Part shown: one piece after another, positions 44,047 through 52,084 of the stretch | Position numbering within the stretch: position 1 is the stretch's first letter | Layout of the letters: the number at the start of each line of letters is the position of its first letter | DNA from: Halobacillus halophilus | Lineage (GTDB): Bacteria > Bacillota > Bacilli > Bacillales > Halobacillaceae | Reading direction: 5' to 3' | Length of the DNA: 64,000 bases | Assembly: GCF_020171985.1 (NCBI RefSeq) | Contig: NZ_JAIVAL010000013.1 | Coordinates: 62,001-126,000, forward strand | Made by a program: the position numbers and the translations under genes | The notes under the pieces: generated by a model | What the model saw: only the letters and a program-made list of their open reading frames with translations | Told to the model about the DNA's origin: nothing | Databases searched by the model: none

Positions 44047-44101
44047 AAAGCCCGAAATGAGAGATTGAACTGACACAGCTTTCTCTCATTTCGGGCTTTT
44101 C
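44047..44101. terminator. Bidirectional terminator
   Basis: An 18-bp stem AAAAGCCCGAAATGAGAG / CTCTCATTTCGGGCTTTT between the convergent small membrane protein and reductase genes. Confidence 0.9.
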
Positions 44102-44107
44102 TCTAAG

Positions 44108-45094
44108 TTAATCCTTCGCATGCTTATAAATAACCGTACTATACACCTGCGCTTTTGCTTTAGGATCCAGGTACATGGCTGCACTATTCACAGCTGTCAT
44201 TGCTTCTGAAAATCCAGAAGCGATCAACATCGTCTTACTTGGATAAATAGCCGCATCGCCTGCTGCAAAAACTCCCTCGATAGATGTGCACATATCCGTA
44301 CCAACAGGAATCCTCCCTTTTTCTGTTTCAAGGCCCCAGCTATCATACAGGCTTTTCTCTATATTCAGTCCTTCATAGACTAAAAGGTGCCCGACATCCA
44401 ATTCGGTTCCGTCCTGTAAAGTAATTCCTGTGAGCACTTGTCCGTCACCTGCTAAATCTTCTACCTTTTGATTCCTATGAACGTAAACGGATGACTTTTC
44501 AAGAGTTTCTATATCCTGTTCATACACGGCCTTAAATTCTTCGCCACGGTTAATTAAATGTACTTCCTCTGCCACTTTTTCAAGCGCAAGCGCCCAGTCG
44601 ATTCCAACTCGGCTTTGAGAGATCACAGCTGCTTTTTTTCCAGCGTACTGATTTACGTTTTGAATCGTATAGTGAATACACCTGTCATCATACTGACTAC
44701 TGCCCTCTACCTGAAGAGGTTCCATCTCGAATGTCCCCATACCGGAGGCAACAATCACTGTTTTCGAGAAATGCTGCTCACCATTGGCTGAGGTAAGGAT
44801 AAAAGATCCATCCTCTTGTTTATCAATCGTCCGAATCTGTTCGCCTGTAACGATTACAGGCTGAACACTTAACGCCTGGTTTTCTACCTCGGTCACGAGA
44901 TCTTCTCCTCGTACTCCGAGAAACCCTCCTACATCATATATCTTCTTTTCAGGGTAGAAGAAAGCTACTTTCCCTCCCAGATCCTGATGATATTCAATGA
45001 CTTTTGTTTTTAAACCACGCATGCCACTATAAAATGATGTATACAAACCCGTTGTTCCTCCGCCAATAATCGTTACATCAAATACCTCGTTCAT
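44108..45094 (-). CDS. Ferredoxin/flavodoxin-NADP+ reductase-like flavoprotein
   Basis: 328 residues of the thioredoxin-reductase-like FNR group (B. subtilis YumC/YcgT type): FAD loop IIGGGTTGLYTSFYSG at the N-terminus, VASGMGTFEM, a second Rossmann motif region VISQSRVGIDWALAL with an altered glycine pattern, and GVFAAGDAAIYPSKTMLIASGFSEAM at the end. There is no redox CxxC, so it is not a thioredoxin reductase. As the last gene behind two siderophore permeases under Fur control it may supply electrons for iron release; inference. ATG behind AGAGGAG. Confidence 0.88.
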   Translation of the reverse strand: MNEVFDVTIIGGGTTGLYTSFYSGMRGLKTKVIEYHQDLGGKVAFFYPEKKIYDVGGFLGVRGEDLVTEVENQALSVQPVIVTGEQIRTIDKQEDGSFILTSANGEQHFSKTVIVASGMGTFEMEPLQVEGSSQYDDRCIHYTIQNVNQYAGKKAAVISQSRVGIDWALALEKVAEEVHLINRGEEFKAVYEQDIETLEKSSVYVHRNQKVEDLAGDGQVLTGITLQDGTELDVGHLLVYEGLNIEKSLYDSWGLETEKGRIPVGTDMCTSIEGVFAAGDAAIYPSKTMLIASGFSEAMTAVNSAAMYLDPKAKAQVYSTVIYKHAKD

Positions 45095-45109
45095 AATTGG
45101 TCTCCTCTT

Positions 45110-46120
45110 CTAATGGGTTTTCATTAGTAAATATATAAAGTAAGGGGTGCTCACAATGGTTACTACGATACCAACCGGTATTTCGGCCGGAGCGATCAAG
45201 TTCTTTCCTACCGTATCCGCTGCCAGCAAAATCAGTGCACCTATTAAAGCCGTAACAGGTATTAACGTCTCGTGTTTTGGTCCCATTAATCTTCGAGCCA
45301 AGTGAGGAGCTACCAGTCCAAGAAACGCAATGCCGCCACCAGCAGCTACGCATAACCCCGCAAGTGCTACAGCAAGCGCCAATAAAACCCTGCGTTCTCT
45401 TTCCACGGCCGCTCCCAGACCTGTAGAAATCTGATCACCAAGATTCAAGATGTTCAGAACTGACGCTTTGTACATGGCATATACAGTCAACAAAATGATC
45501 CACGGAGCCAAAGCGGCGACAAAGTCCCAGTTCCCTCCCCATATATCCCCGGCAAGCCACACCATAGCCTGAGTGAAATCCTGAGGGTTCATCTTCACTT
45601 GAAAAATAATTAAAGCTGCGCTGAATCCCGAATTCACCCCGATACCAACAAGAATTAACCGAACAGGATTAATTCCTTTTTTCCAGGCTAATAGGTAAAT
45701 TAGAAAAGCAGCGAGAAAAGCCCCTGCCAGGGCAAAAAGGGGCATGGCGTAAATACCAAGGCCACTTAATTTGGACATCGAACCTTGAAAAAAGAAAATG
45801 TAGACAATAATAGCAAAACCGGCTCCTGTATTAATTCCAAGAATCCCCGGGTCCGCAAGGTCATTACGGGATACCCCTTGAAGAATAGCGCCGGAGACCC
45901 CGAGGCCAGCACCGATCAGAAGAGCAAGCACCATTCTCGGCAGACGGATATTAAATAAAACCATCTCTTCCGTGCTGCTTCCACTCCCAAGAAGCGTACG
46001 AATGACTTCCATTGGAGCTATATTGACCACACCCATGTTTAAGCTGAATAGAAATAGCACGAATATACTAGCCCCTAATATAGAGACAATCCAGCCAAAG
46101 CGTCTCTGCTTTTTATTCAT
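45110..46120 (-). CDS. Ferric-siderophore ABC permease, second subunit (FecCD family)
   Basis: 336 residues with about ten helices and BtuC/FecCD signatures: PRMVLALLIGAGLGVSGAILQGVSRNDLADPGILGINTGAG near the N-terminus and GGGIAFLGLVAPHLARRLMGP toward the C-terminus. Forms a heterodimer with the upstream permease in the membrane. Start ATG 46120 behind GGGAGGGGG; the start overlaps the preceding stop by 4 bases (ATGA), showing translational coupling. The reductase gene follows after 15 bp. Confidence 0.92.
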   Translation of the reverse strand: MNKKQRRFGWIVSILGASIFVLFLFSLNMGVVNIAPMEVIRTLLGSGSSTEEMVLFNIRLPRMVLALLIGAGLGVSGAILQGVSRNDLADPGILGINTGAGFAIIVYIFFFQGSMSKLSGLGIYAMPLFALAGAFLAAFLIYLLAWKKGINPVRLILVGIGVNSGFSAALIIFQVKMNPQDFTQAMVWLAGDIWGGNWDFVAALAPWIILLTVYAMYKASVLNILNLGDQISTGLGAAVERERRVLLALAVALAGLCVAAGGGIAFLGLVAPHLARRLMGPKHETLIPVTALIGALILLAADTVGKNLIAPAEIPVGIVVTIVSTPYFIYLLMKTH

Positions 46121-47172
46121 TCCATCCCCCTCCCTTCTCCACGAGCAAGGTAAAGGAAGAACGGAACACCAATACACGCTGTGATGGCTCCTACAGGTGT
46201 CTCAAAAGGAGCGTTAACGAGCCGCGCTCCAATATCCGATAACACTAGAAGCAATCCTCCGAGCACAGCCGATACTGGAATAATTAACCGATAGTCCGTG
46301 CCTACTAAAGCCCGGGTCATATGAGGAATAACTAAGCCAACAAATCCAACCGTCCCTGCAACAGAAACAGCAGCCCCAGTTAAAAGAAAAACAACTACAA
46401 TTCCTAAAGACTTTACGACGAAAGTGTTTTGTCCGAGCCCTTTGGACACGTCTTCTCCTAAACTAAGGATGGTCACCGCTCTTGAAAGAAATAATGCAAG
46501 CGTTAAACCCGCAAGTCCGACAACCAAAAGAATTTTCACAGACAGCCAGTCTGTCGCCGTTAACCCTCCGGCGTACCAAAAACTCATTTGCTTGGCCACC
46601 TGAAAATGAAGAGAGATGGCAGAAGATAAAGAACTCAACATTCCACCTACAGCCACACCGGCCAGGGCAAGTTTTACAGGGGTCAAGCCGCCTTTTGAAA
46701 AAGAGCCTACACCGAATACAATAAGTACGGCGAGTCCTGCCCCTATGAAAGCTGAAATGGTCATCCCAAGATTCGTCATAGACGGGAAAAAGACCAGCCC
46801 AATGATCAGAGCAAAAGCAGCCCCGTGCGTAACACCCATAATCGAGGGCGAAGCCAGGGGATTTCTAGTTAACCCCTGCATAACTGCACCTGAGACAGCA
46901 AGAAAGCTGCCCACTAGAGCAGCACCAAATGCACGAGGTAAACGCAGTTCCCGAATAACCTGATGATTTGTGACTCCTGAATCAAAAGCGAATATAGAGT
47001 CCCACACCGTTTTTAATTGTATATCGGTTACCCCTAAAGAAACGGATAATCCAAGAGCCAGGAATAATCCAGCAATAGCCAGAGAAAATACAAGGCCAGC
47101 CTGGAAGAACTTCGAGGTTAATCCTTCTATATCTTTTTTATTATTTTTATTTCGCTCAACCTCTTCGCTCAC
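46117..47172 (-). CDS. Ferric-siderophore ABC permease, first subunit (FecCD family)
   Basis: 351 residues: LPRAFGAALVGSFLAVSGAVMQGLTRNPLASPSIMGVTHGAA and AGTVGFVGLVIPHMTRALVGTDYR, the two BtuC/FecCD signatures. First gene of the minus-strand operon. The start is GTG 47172 behind GAGAGGG. No ATPase gene accompanies the pair; the orphan YusV-like ATPase at 21.8 kb is the best candidate. A Fur box lies 55 bases upstream. The layout resembles B. subtilis YfiZ-YfhA with YfiY, which also lacks its own ATPase. Confidence 0.92.
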   Translation of the reverse strand: MSEEVERNKNNKKDIEGLTSKFFQAGLVFSLAIAGLFLALGLSVSLGVTDIQLKTVWDSIFAFDSGVTNHQVIRELRLPRAFGAALVGSFLAVSGAVMQGLTRNPLASPSIMGVTHGAAFALIIGLVFFPSMTNLGMTISAFIGAGLAVLIVFGVGSFSKGGLTPVKLALAGVAVGGMLSSLSSAISLHFQVAKQMSFWYAGGLTATDWLSVKILLVVGLAGLTLALFLSRAVTILSLGEDVSKGLGQNTFVVKSLGIVVVFLLTGAAVSVAGTVGFVGLVIPHMTRALVGTDYRLIIPVSAVLGGLLLVLSDIGARLVNAPFETPVGAITACIGVPFFLYLARGEGRGME

Positions 47173-47226
47173 GGCAGTAAACCCTCTCTATCACTAGCAT
47201 CAGTTTATGTATTTATTTAATTAAAA

Positions 47227-47245
47227 TTGAGAATCATTATCACTA
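47227..47245 (-). promoter_or_regulatory. Fur box of the permease operon
   Basis: Minus strand TAGTGATAATGATTCTCAA, a good match to the Fur consensus, before the permease start. Confidence 0.8.
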
Positions 47246-47313
47246 CGTATTATATCGATAATATTCCAGTAGTTCAAGTCACGTGCGGCAGGTTTAACCT
47301 TGACATTTTCAAT

Positions 47314-47332
47314 GAAAATGATTATCATTATC
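47314..47332 (+). promoter_or_regulatory. Fur box of the binding-protein gene
   Basis: GAAAATGATTATCATTATC, essentially consensus, 34 bases before the start codon of the divergent lipoprotein gene. Confidence 0.9.
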
Positions 47333-47365
47333 GAGGTATTAGAATATCTTTTTAGGAGGAAAGTC

Positions 47366-48334
47366 ATGTTTAGATCAAAGTTCCTTTTATTATTCAGTCT
47401 ATTGATCATGCTTACTGTAGTAACGGCATGTAATAATAATGAAGACACTACGTCTTCTGAAGAAAACTCTTCAGACCAAAATCAAGGTGAACAATCAAAC
47501 GAAGAACGAACGTTGACTCATGAGATGGGAGAAGTAACCATCCCTTCCAACCCTGAACGCATTCTCGCCCCTTACTTAGAAGATCCTTTAGTAGCTCTTG
47601 GAGAGCAGCCCGTGGCACAGTGGTCGATTGGTGACACAGTTCTCGACTACCTACAGCCGCAATTAGAGGGTGTTCCAAAAATAGCCTGGGATCTGCCATT
47701 AGAACAAACCATTAACCAGGATCCAGGTTTAATCTTATTCAGCGGTCCATCCGCTCTGCAAAATGGTACGTATGAAGAGTACAGTGATATTGCTCCGACC
47801 TACGTATTTAGTGAAGAAAACAGTTCAGATTGGCGCAAGCAATTAACTCAAATGGGTGAAATTCTTGGTAAACAAAAAGAAGCCGAACAGGCACTGGCTG
47901 ATTTTGACCAAAAAGCAAAGGAAGCTAAAGCAAGTCTGAAGGAGTCCATTGGTGACGAGTCCGTTGCATTCATATGGGCTTCAGGTGAACAATTCTACGT
48001 TTTCGAAAACACTCGTTATGGTGCAGAAGTTCTCTATAACGACCTTGGTGTCACCCAGCCTGAGTTTATTAAAAACCTTCCGGAAGCCGAAGCGCAATGG
48101 AATCCAATCGCATTAGAAAAACTGGGACAAATGGATGCTGACCATGTCTTCTTAATTGCTCAGGAGGGAGAAGCCGGGTTGGAAATCCTTAAAAATAGTT
48201 CCGTATGGCAAAGCACCCCGGCTGTTGAAAAGGACCAGGTTTATCAAATGAACGAACCAAGTCACTGGACCATTGATGGCGTAATTGCCCATGGCATGAC
48301 TATAGATAAGGTTACAGAGACACTAACACAATAA
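47366..48334 (+). CDS. Ferric-siderophore binding lipoprotein
   Basis: 322 residues: a lipoprotein signal (MFRSKFLLLFSLLIMLTVVTAC with lipobox TVVTAC), an acidic Ser/Glu/Gln linker (NNNEDTTSSEENSSDQ), then the type III binding fold TLTHEMGEVTIPSNPERILAPYLEDPLVALG and EADHVFLI-like end. It captures ferric siderophore outside the membrane and feeds the FecCD pair encoded divergently. Start ATG 47366 behind TAGGAGGA; the 22-residue upstream extension runs through the Fur box. A FhuD/YfiY-type siderophore (schizokinen or arthrobactin) would fit but is not shown. Confidence 0.92.
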   Translation: MFRSKFLLLFSLLIMLTVVTACNNNEDTTSSEENSSDQNQGEQSNEERTLTHEMGEVTIPSNPERILAPYLEDPLVALGEQPVAQWSIGDTVLDYLQPQLEGVPKIAWDLPLEQTINQDPGLILFSGPSALQNGTYEEYSDIAPTYVFSEENSSDWRKQLTQMGEILGKQKEAEQALADFDQKAKEAKASLKESIGDESVAFIWASGEQFYVFENTRYGAEVLYNDLGVTQPEFIKNLPEAEAQWNPIALEKLGQMDADHVFLIAQEGEAGLEILKNSSVWQSTPAVEKDQVYQMNEPSHWTIDGVIAHGMTIDKVTETLTQ

Positions 48335-48345
48335 AGAAGGAAGAA

Positions 48346-48376
48346 AGTGTAAACGTATATGTTTACACTTTTTTTG
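48346..48376 (+). terminator. Terminator after the binding-protein gene
   Basis: AGTGTAAAC-GTATAT-GTTTACACT hairpin and seven T. Confidence 0.9.
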
Positions 48377-48426
48377 GTTCTATTAAAATTATGTTGAATT
48401 GTAACCAAAAAGGTTATTGCACAATA

Positions 48427-49048
48427 GGGCCGGTTAGTTGAAGACTCAGTTTCGAGCTATTTGATGAGAGGGTAGGTCCTGCGGGGGACCTGGCCGAACA
48501 AGAGGATCGAAACCACTCAGCATCTTATCTACTTCGTTATAATTCTATAAAGGGAATATTTCCTGCATTTTGCTTCATTTCAATTGAAAACGCTGATATA
48601 AAGGCGTTTGCTGAAATGAGTGATGAACAATTCCTCTTCTTCAAAAGGTCCGATTTTCTGCCTATGGTTGGGCTGGTGGGGAAATGGGGAGACTCCCATG
48701 GGAGAAGGAATCAGGTGAGATCCCGCAGGGAGTGAAACGAGCGAGGAAGCTCACCGTAAAAAGGAGGATCGACTAAAGTCGCCACGTCCTGTGGCAACGT
48801 CGATCGACCCTACGTCGTGTAGGGCCATAGGAAAGTGTTCAAATGTGGCATCACCCCGAAAGACACGACCAGCATAAGCCGAGCATCAAAAGGGCGGTGG
48901 TCTTTCCGTCCGTTGATGAATGGCTTATGTCTCGAGTGTCTGTGTGATAGAACAAGACGAGTCATTTCCCCACCAGCCCTTTCCTCAATCAAACGTATTG
49001 GACTTAGTTATCTCGAAATCGAGTCTTCAAGTAACGGGAGCTTTCCTT
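48427..49048. repeat. Modular intergenic repeat, copy at 48.4-49.0 kb (bounded by inverted ends)
   Basis: About 620 non-coding bases with terminal inverted repeats: left GGTTAGTTGAAGACTCAGTT (48432 on) against right ATCTCGAAATCGAGTCTTCA (about 49012-49031), about 25 bp with few mismatches. Inside are (a) a left arm with CCTGCGGGGGACC, (b) the module with AACGAGCGAGGAAGCTCACC (48736-48755), (c) hairpin GATCGAC...GTCGATC around 48766-48805 and CCCTACGTCGTGTAGGG, (d) the long hairpin 48862-48940 shared with 29736-29814. No gene or transposase is seen. It fills the gap between the siderophore binding protein and the GGDEF-EAL gene. Confidence 0.82.
48862..48940 (+). repeat. Conserved ~80-nt hairpin in the repeat, second copy
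   Basis: Same fold as 29736-29814. Differences fall in stems and keep pairing: GGGCG for GGACG (against CGTCC, gives G-U) and TGGCTTATG for CGGCTTATG (gives G-U against CATAAGCCG). Confidence 0.7.
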
Positions 49049-49261
49049 AAATAAAGCAGATGTGTTCGTTACGATCCTTACACCCTCTTTGTCCTTTTAC
49101 CCTAATCAAACCCCAATACTTTATAACTGTATAAATAAGTAATTCAAGCGTGACTTTTGACCCTTTTTGTAACAGAGAACATATTAAGTAAGGTCCTAAA
49201 GCAGGAGGTTCGTTCCAGAAGTCGAACATTATCATAATATGACGAGTATGGAGGTTATGAA

Positions 49262-52084
49262 ATGGCTGAAGAACAAACTAGATATTCTCGCCTTGCGCAA
49301 ATTACCCAGCTTATCAATACTAAGCTTGATTTGCGTGATGTTTTAGAGCACGTCGTAACAGCCATATCCGAAGAGATCACGCGCTGTGATTCCGTAGGGA
49401 TTTACCTGCCGCAGGAAGATGGCACTTATAGAGGGTACGTCGGAAAACCAGCTCTTATAAATGGAATGACCCTTGATATGCATATTGTAGATCCAGAATA
49501 CGACCAACTTGCAAAAGAAGTCATTGAGACGAAGAAAACCATTTATATTCCAGATACCTCCAAAGACAATCGCCCTGATTCAAGGGCGATAAATGCGTTC
49601 AAGATAAATTCTCTACTGGTAGCCCCTATTTTTTATGAAAATGAAATTTATGGATTGGTATTCTTATTCGACTATGGAATTCCTATGGATTTGACCGATG
49701 ATGAAATAGAGTCCATCAATGCTTATGTAAATATGGCTGCTGTCGCTATTCGAAATGCCACTAATTTGACCCGTAAAGAAGATTTGATTAAAGAAAAGCA
49801 GCTATTGCTGAATGTAACCCGCGAACTCTCACTCTGTTCTTCTCTTCAAGAAGCCATTGACAAATGTTTCCATTACTTAAGTGAAGTATTACAAAACAAT
49901 AATATTGGAGCCCACTTTCTAGATCCTGCAGCTGAGTTGCAGATGAAGCCCGTCAGCTTGAGTAAAAACAGTGACTGGACAGAAGATGATTGGAAGAACA
50001 CACATCAGCAACTAAAGGTTGATTTTTCAAATGATGCTGCTTTCCGAGAGGTTGTAGAGAAGAAACATTCCATCATGATTCCTGACGTTACCATAGATTC
50101 AAGACCAAACCATGAGGCATGCACGCGATTTGGTATCAAAGGATTATATATGATCCCCCTGGTAGCTGTAGGAGAAGTACTTGGAACAATAGCCATTGTA
50201 AATTTACAAGAAAGAGGCTATACATATCCACGCCATGTTCGCCAACTAGCTGAATCCATAGTAGATGCCACAGCACCTGTTCTTTTTAATCTAATTTATA
50301 TGGAAAAACAAGAATCGATTATTAACAAACGAACCTCTGAGCTTACTCAAAAAAATAAGGAACTTGAGGAAGCCATCACAGATTTGCAAAAAATCAGCAA
50401 TGAAAAAGAACTTATACTAAATTCAGCCGGCGAAGGGATTTTTGGACTTAACTTAGACGGAAAAATCACATTCGCTAACCCTTCCGCGATCGAACTGCTT
50501 GGTTATCCGAACGAAGATGGAATTATGGGACTTTCTTACAAAAAGATCTTCTATCAGGTGGACCAGGCCGGTAATTTCCATAAATTCGTGGAAGCGGATG
50601 ATGCCGATAACAACCTTGGTCATTCCGATCGTTACTTTCAAAAGAAAAATGGTTCTTATTTTCCGGTCGAATATGTGATCACACCCCAAAGACAAGCTGA
50701 GCAAATTGTAGGTTATGTAATTACATTTAAAGATGTGACCTCCAGAAAACAAATGGAAGAAAAAATAAAATACCATGCCTATTACGATATAGTGACGAAT
50801 ATACCCAATCGTGTTCTATTCCAGGACAGGCTGAACCAGGCCTTAACGTACGCTGAACTCCACAACCGTTCATTAGCCATCCTTTTCTTGGACTTAGATC
50901 GATTTAAGAAGATTAACGATACATTTGGTCATAGCTTTGGAGATACAGTACTTCAAAAAGCTGCACAGCGACTGGAGTCTGCTATGCCTAAAGATGCCAC
51001 CGTTTCTAGACAAGGCGGAGATGAATTCATCATCCTTCTGCCAAGCGTGAAGGAAGAGCAGGATGCCGTCAATTATGCAAACAAAATCCTCCAGGTATTC
51101 GAGCAGCAATTCACAATAAATAATCAGGAAATAGCCATTAAAACAAGTATCGGAATCAGTCTTTACCCATCTGACGGATCAGGTGCCGAAGAGCTTATTA
51201 AGCATGCTGATTTGGCTATGTACAAAGCCAAAGAGCTTTCAGGGAACCAATTTCAATTTTATTCAACGGACATTGATAATCGCTCTATAGAAACTATAAA
51301 ACTGGAAAACGACCTCTACAAGGCTTTAAACGAAGAAAACTCGTTCATGTTATATTATCAGCCTAAAATAAATCTGGAAACCAAAAAAATGATTGGTATG
51401 GAAGCTCTAATTCGCTGGGAACACCCTGATTTTGGGTTAGTACCACCTCAAGCCTTTATACCTCTTGCTGAGGAAACAGGGTTAATCAGGAAACTCGGAG
51501 AATGGGTATTAAAAGAAGCTTGTAAGCAGATGAAACAATGGTACATAAAGGGATATAGGGATTGGACGGTTTCCGTCAATTTGTCACCTCAGCAATTCAA
51601 CCAGAACAACTTAGTTAACGTGGTCGAGCGTGTCCTTAATGAAACTCGTCTACCTGCAGGAAACTTGGAATTAGAGTTAACAGAAAACCTCATCATTCAC
51701 AATACTTGTAAAACAACGACTACTATTAAACAACTGAAAGACCTGGGGATTAAAATTTCAATTGATGATTTCGGCACAGGATATTCATCGCTAGGGTACT
51801 TAAAGAACTTTCCTGTGGATACCCTTAAAATCGATAAATCCTTTATCGATGACATTACAATTAATAAAAATAATGCAGCGATCACCGATACCATTATCAC
51901 TTTAGCCAACAGCCTTAAACTTGACGTAATCGCTGAAGGAGTAGAGACGCAGGATCAGATTGATTTCCTTCAAGGCCGTGGGTGTTATTTAATCCAAGGG
52001 TTCTTTTTCAGTCGTCCTCTCCCTCCCGGTCAACTGATTGAAGAATTTGTAAAAAAACATTCTACAAAGGGGTTAAAAAAATGA
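49262..52084 (+). CDS. GAF-GAF-PAS-GGDEF-EAL cyclic-di-GMP protein
   Basis: 940 residues. Two GAF domains (about 10-165 and 185-345), a coiled-coil (NKRTSELTQKNKELEEAI), a PAS domain (about 385-505), a GGDEF cyclase with intact SRQGGDEFIILLP (motif near 585) and no obvious RxxD inhibition site, and an EAL phosphodiesterase with intact GMEALIRWEHP (near 714), ELTENLI and DDFGTGYSSLGYLKNFPVDTLKIDKSFI. Both halves look active, so the sensors probably set whether c-di-GMP is made or broken down. No membrane segment, so cytosolic. ATG behind GGAGG. Its stop overlaps the next start by 4 bases (ATGA). Confidence 0.93.
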   Translation: MAEEQTRYSRLAQITQLINTKLDLRDVLEHVVTAISEEITRCDSVGIYLPQEDGTYRGYVGKPALINGMTLDMHIVDPEYDQLAKEVIETKKTIYIPDTSKDNRPDSRAINAFKINSLLVAPIFYENEIYGLVFLFDYGIPMDLTDDEIESINAYVNMAAVAIRNATNLTRKEDLIKEKQLLLNVTRELSLCSSLQEAIDKCFHYLSEVLQNNNIGAHFLDPAAELQMKPVSLSKNSDWTEDDWKNTHQQLKVDFSNDAAFREVVEKKHSIMIPDVTIDSRPNHEACTRFGIKGLYMIPLVAVGEVLGTIAIVNLQERGYTYPRHVRQLAESIVDATAPVLFNLIYMEKQESIINKRTSELTQKNKELEEAITDLQKISNEKELILNSAGEGIFGLNLDGKITFANPSAIELLGYPNEDGIMGLSYKKIFYQVDQAGNFHKFVEADDADNNLGHSDRYFQKKNGSYFPVEYVITPQRQAEQIVGYVITFKDVTSRKQMEEKIKYHAYYDIVTNIPNRVLFQDRLNQALTYAELHNRSLAILFLDLDRFKKINDTFGHSFGDTVLQKAAQRLESAMPKDATVSRQGGDEFIILLPSVKEEQDAVNYANKILQVFEQQFTINNQEIAIKTSIGISLYPSDGSGAEELIKHADLAMYKAKELSGNQFQFYSTDIDNRSIETIKLENDLYKALNEENSFMLYYQPKINLETKKMIGMEALIRWEHPDFGLVPPQAFIPLAEETGLIRKLGEWVLKEACKQMKQWYIKGYRDWTVSVNLSPQQFNQNNLVNVVERVLNETRLPAGNLELELTENLIIHNTCKTTTTIKQLKDLGIKISIDDFGTGYSSLGYLKNFPVDTLKIDKSFIDDITINKNNAAITDTIITLANSLKLDVIAEGVETQDQIDFLQGRGCYLIQGFFFSRPLPPGQLIEEFVKKHSTKGLKK

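Noticed and set aside
48427-49048. Insertion sequence with a decayed transposase
   Set aside because: No frame shows transposase motifs (DDE, HUH) and the frames are broken and composed of hairpin modules; only the ends look transposon-like.
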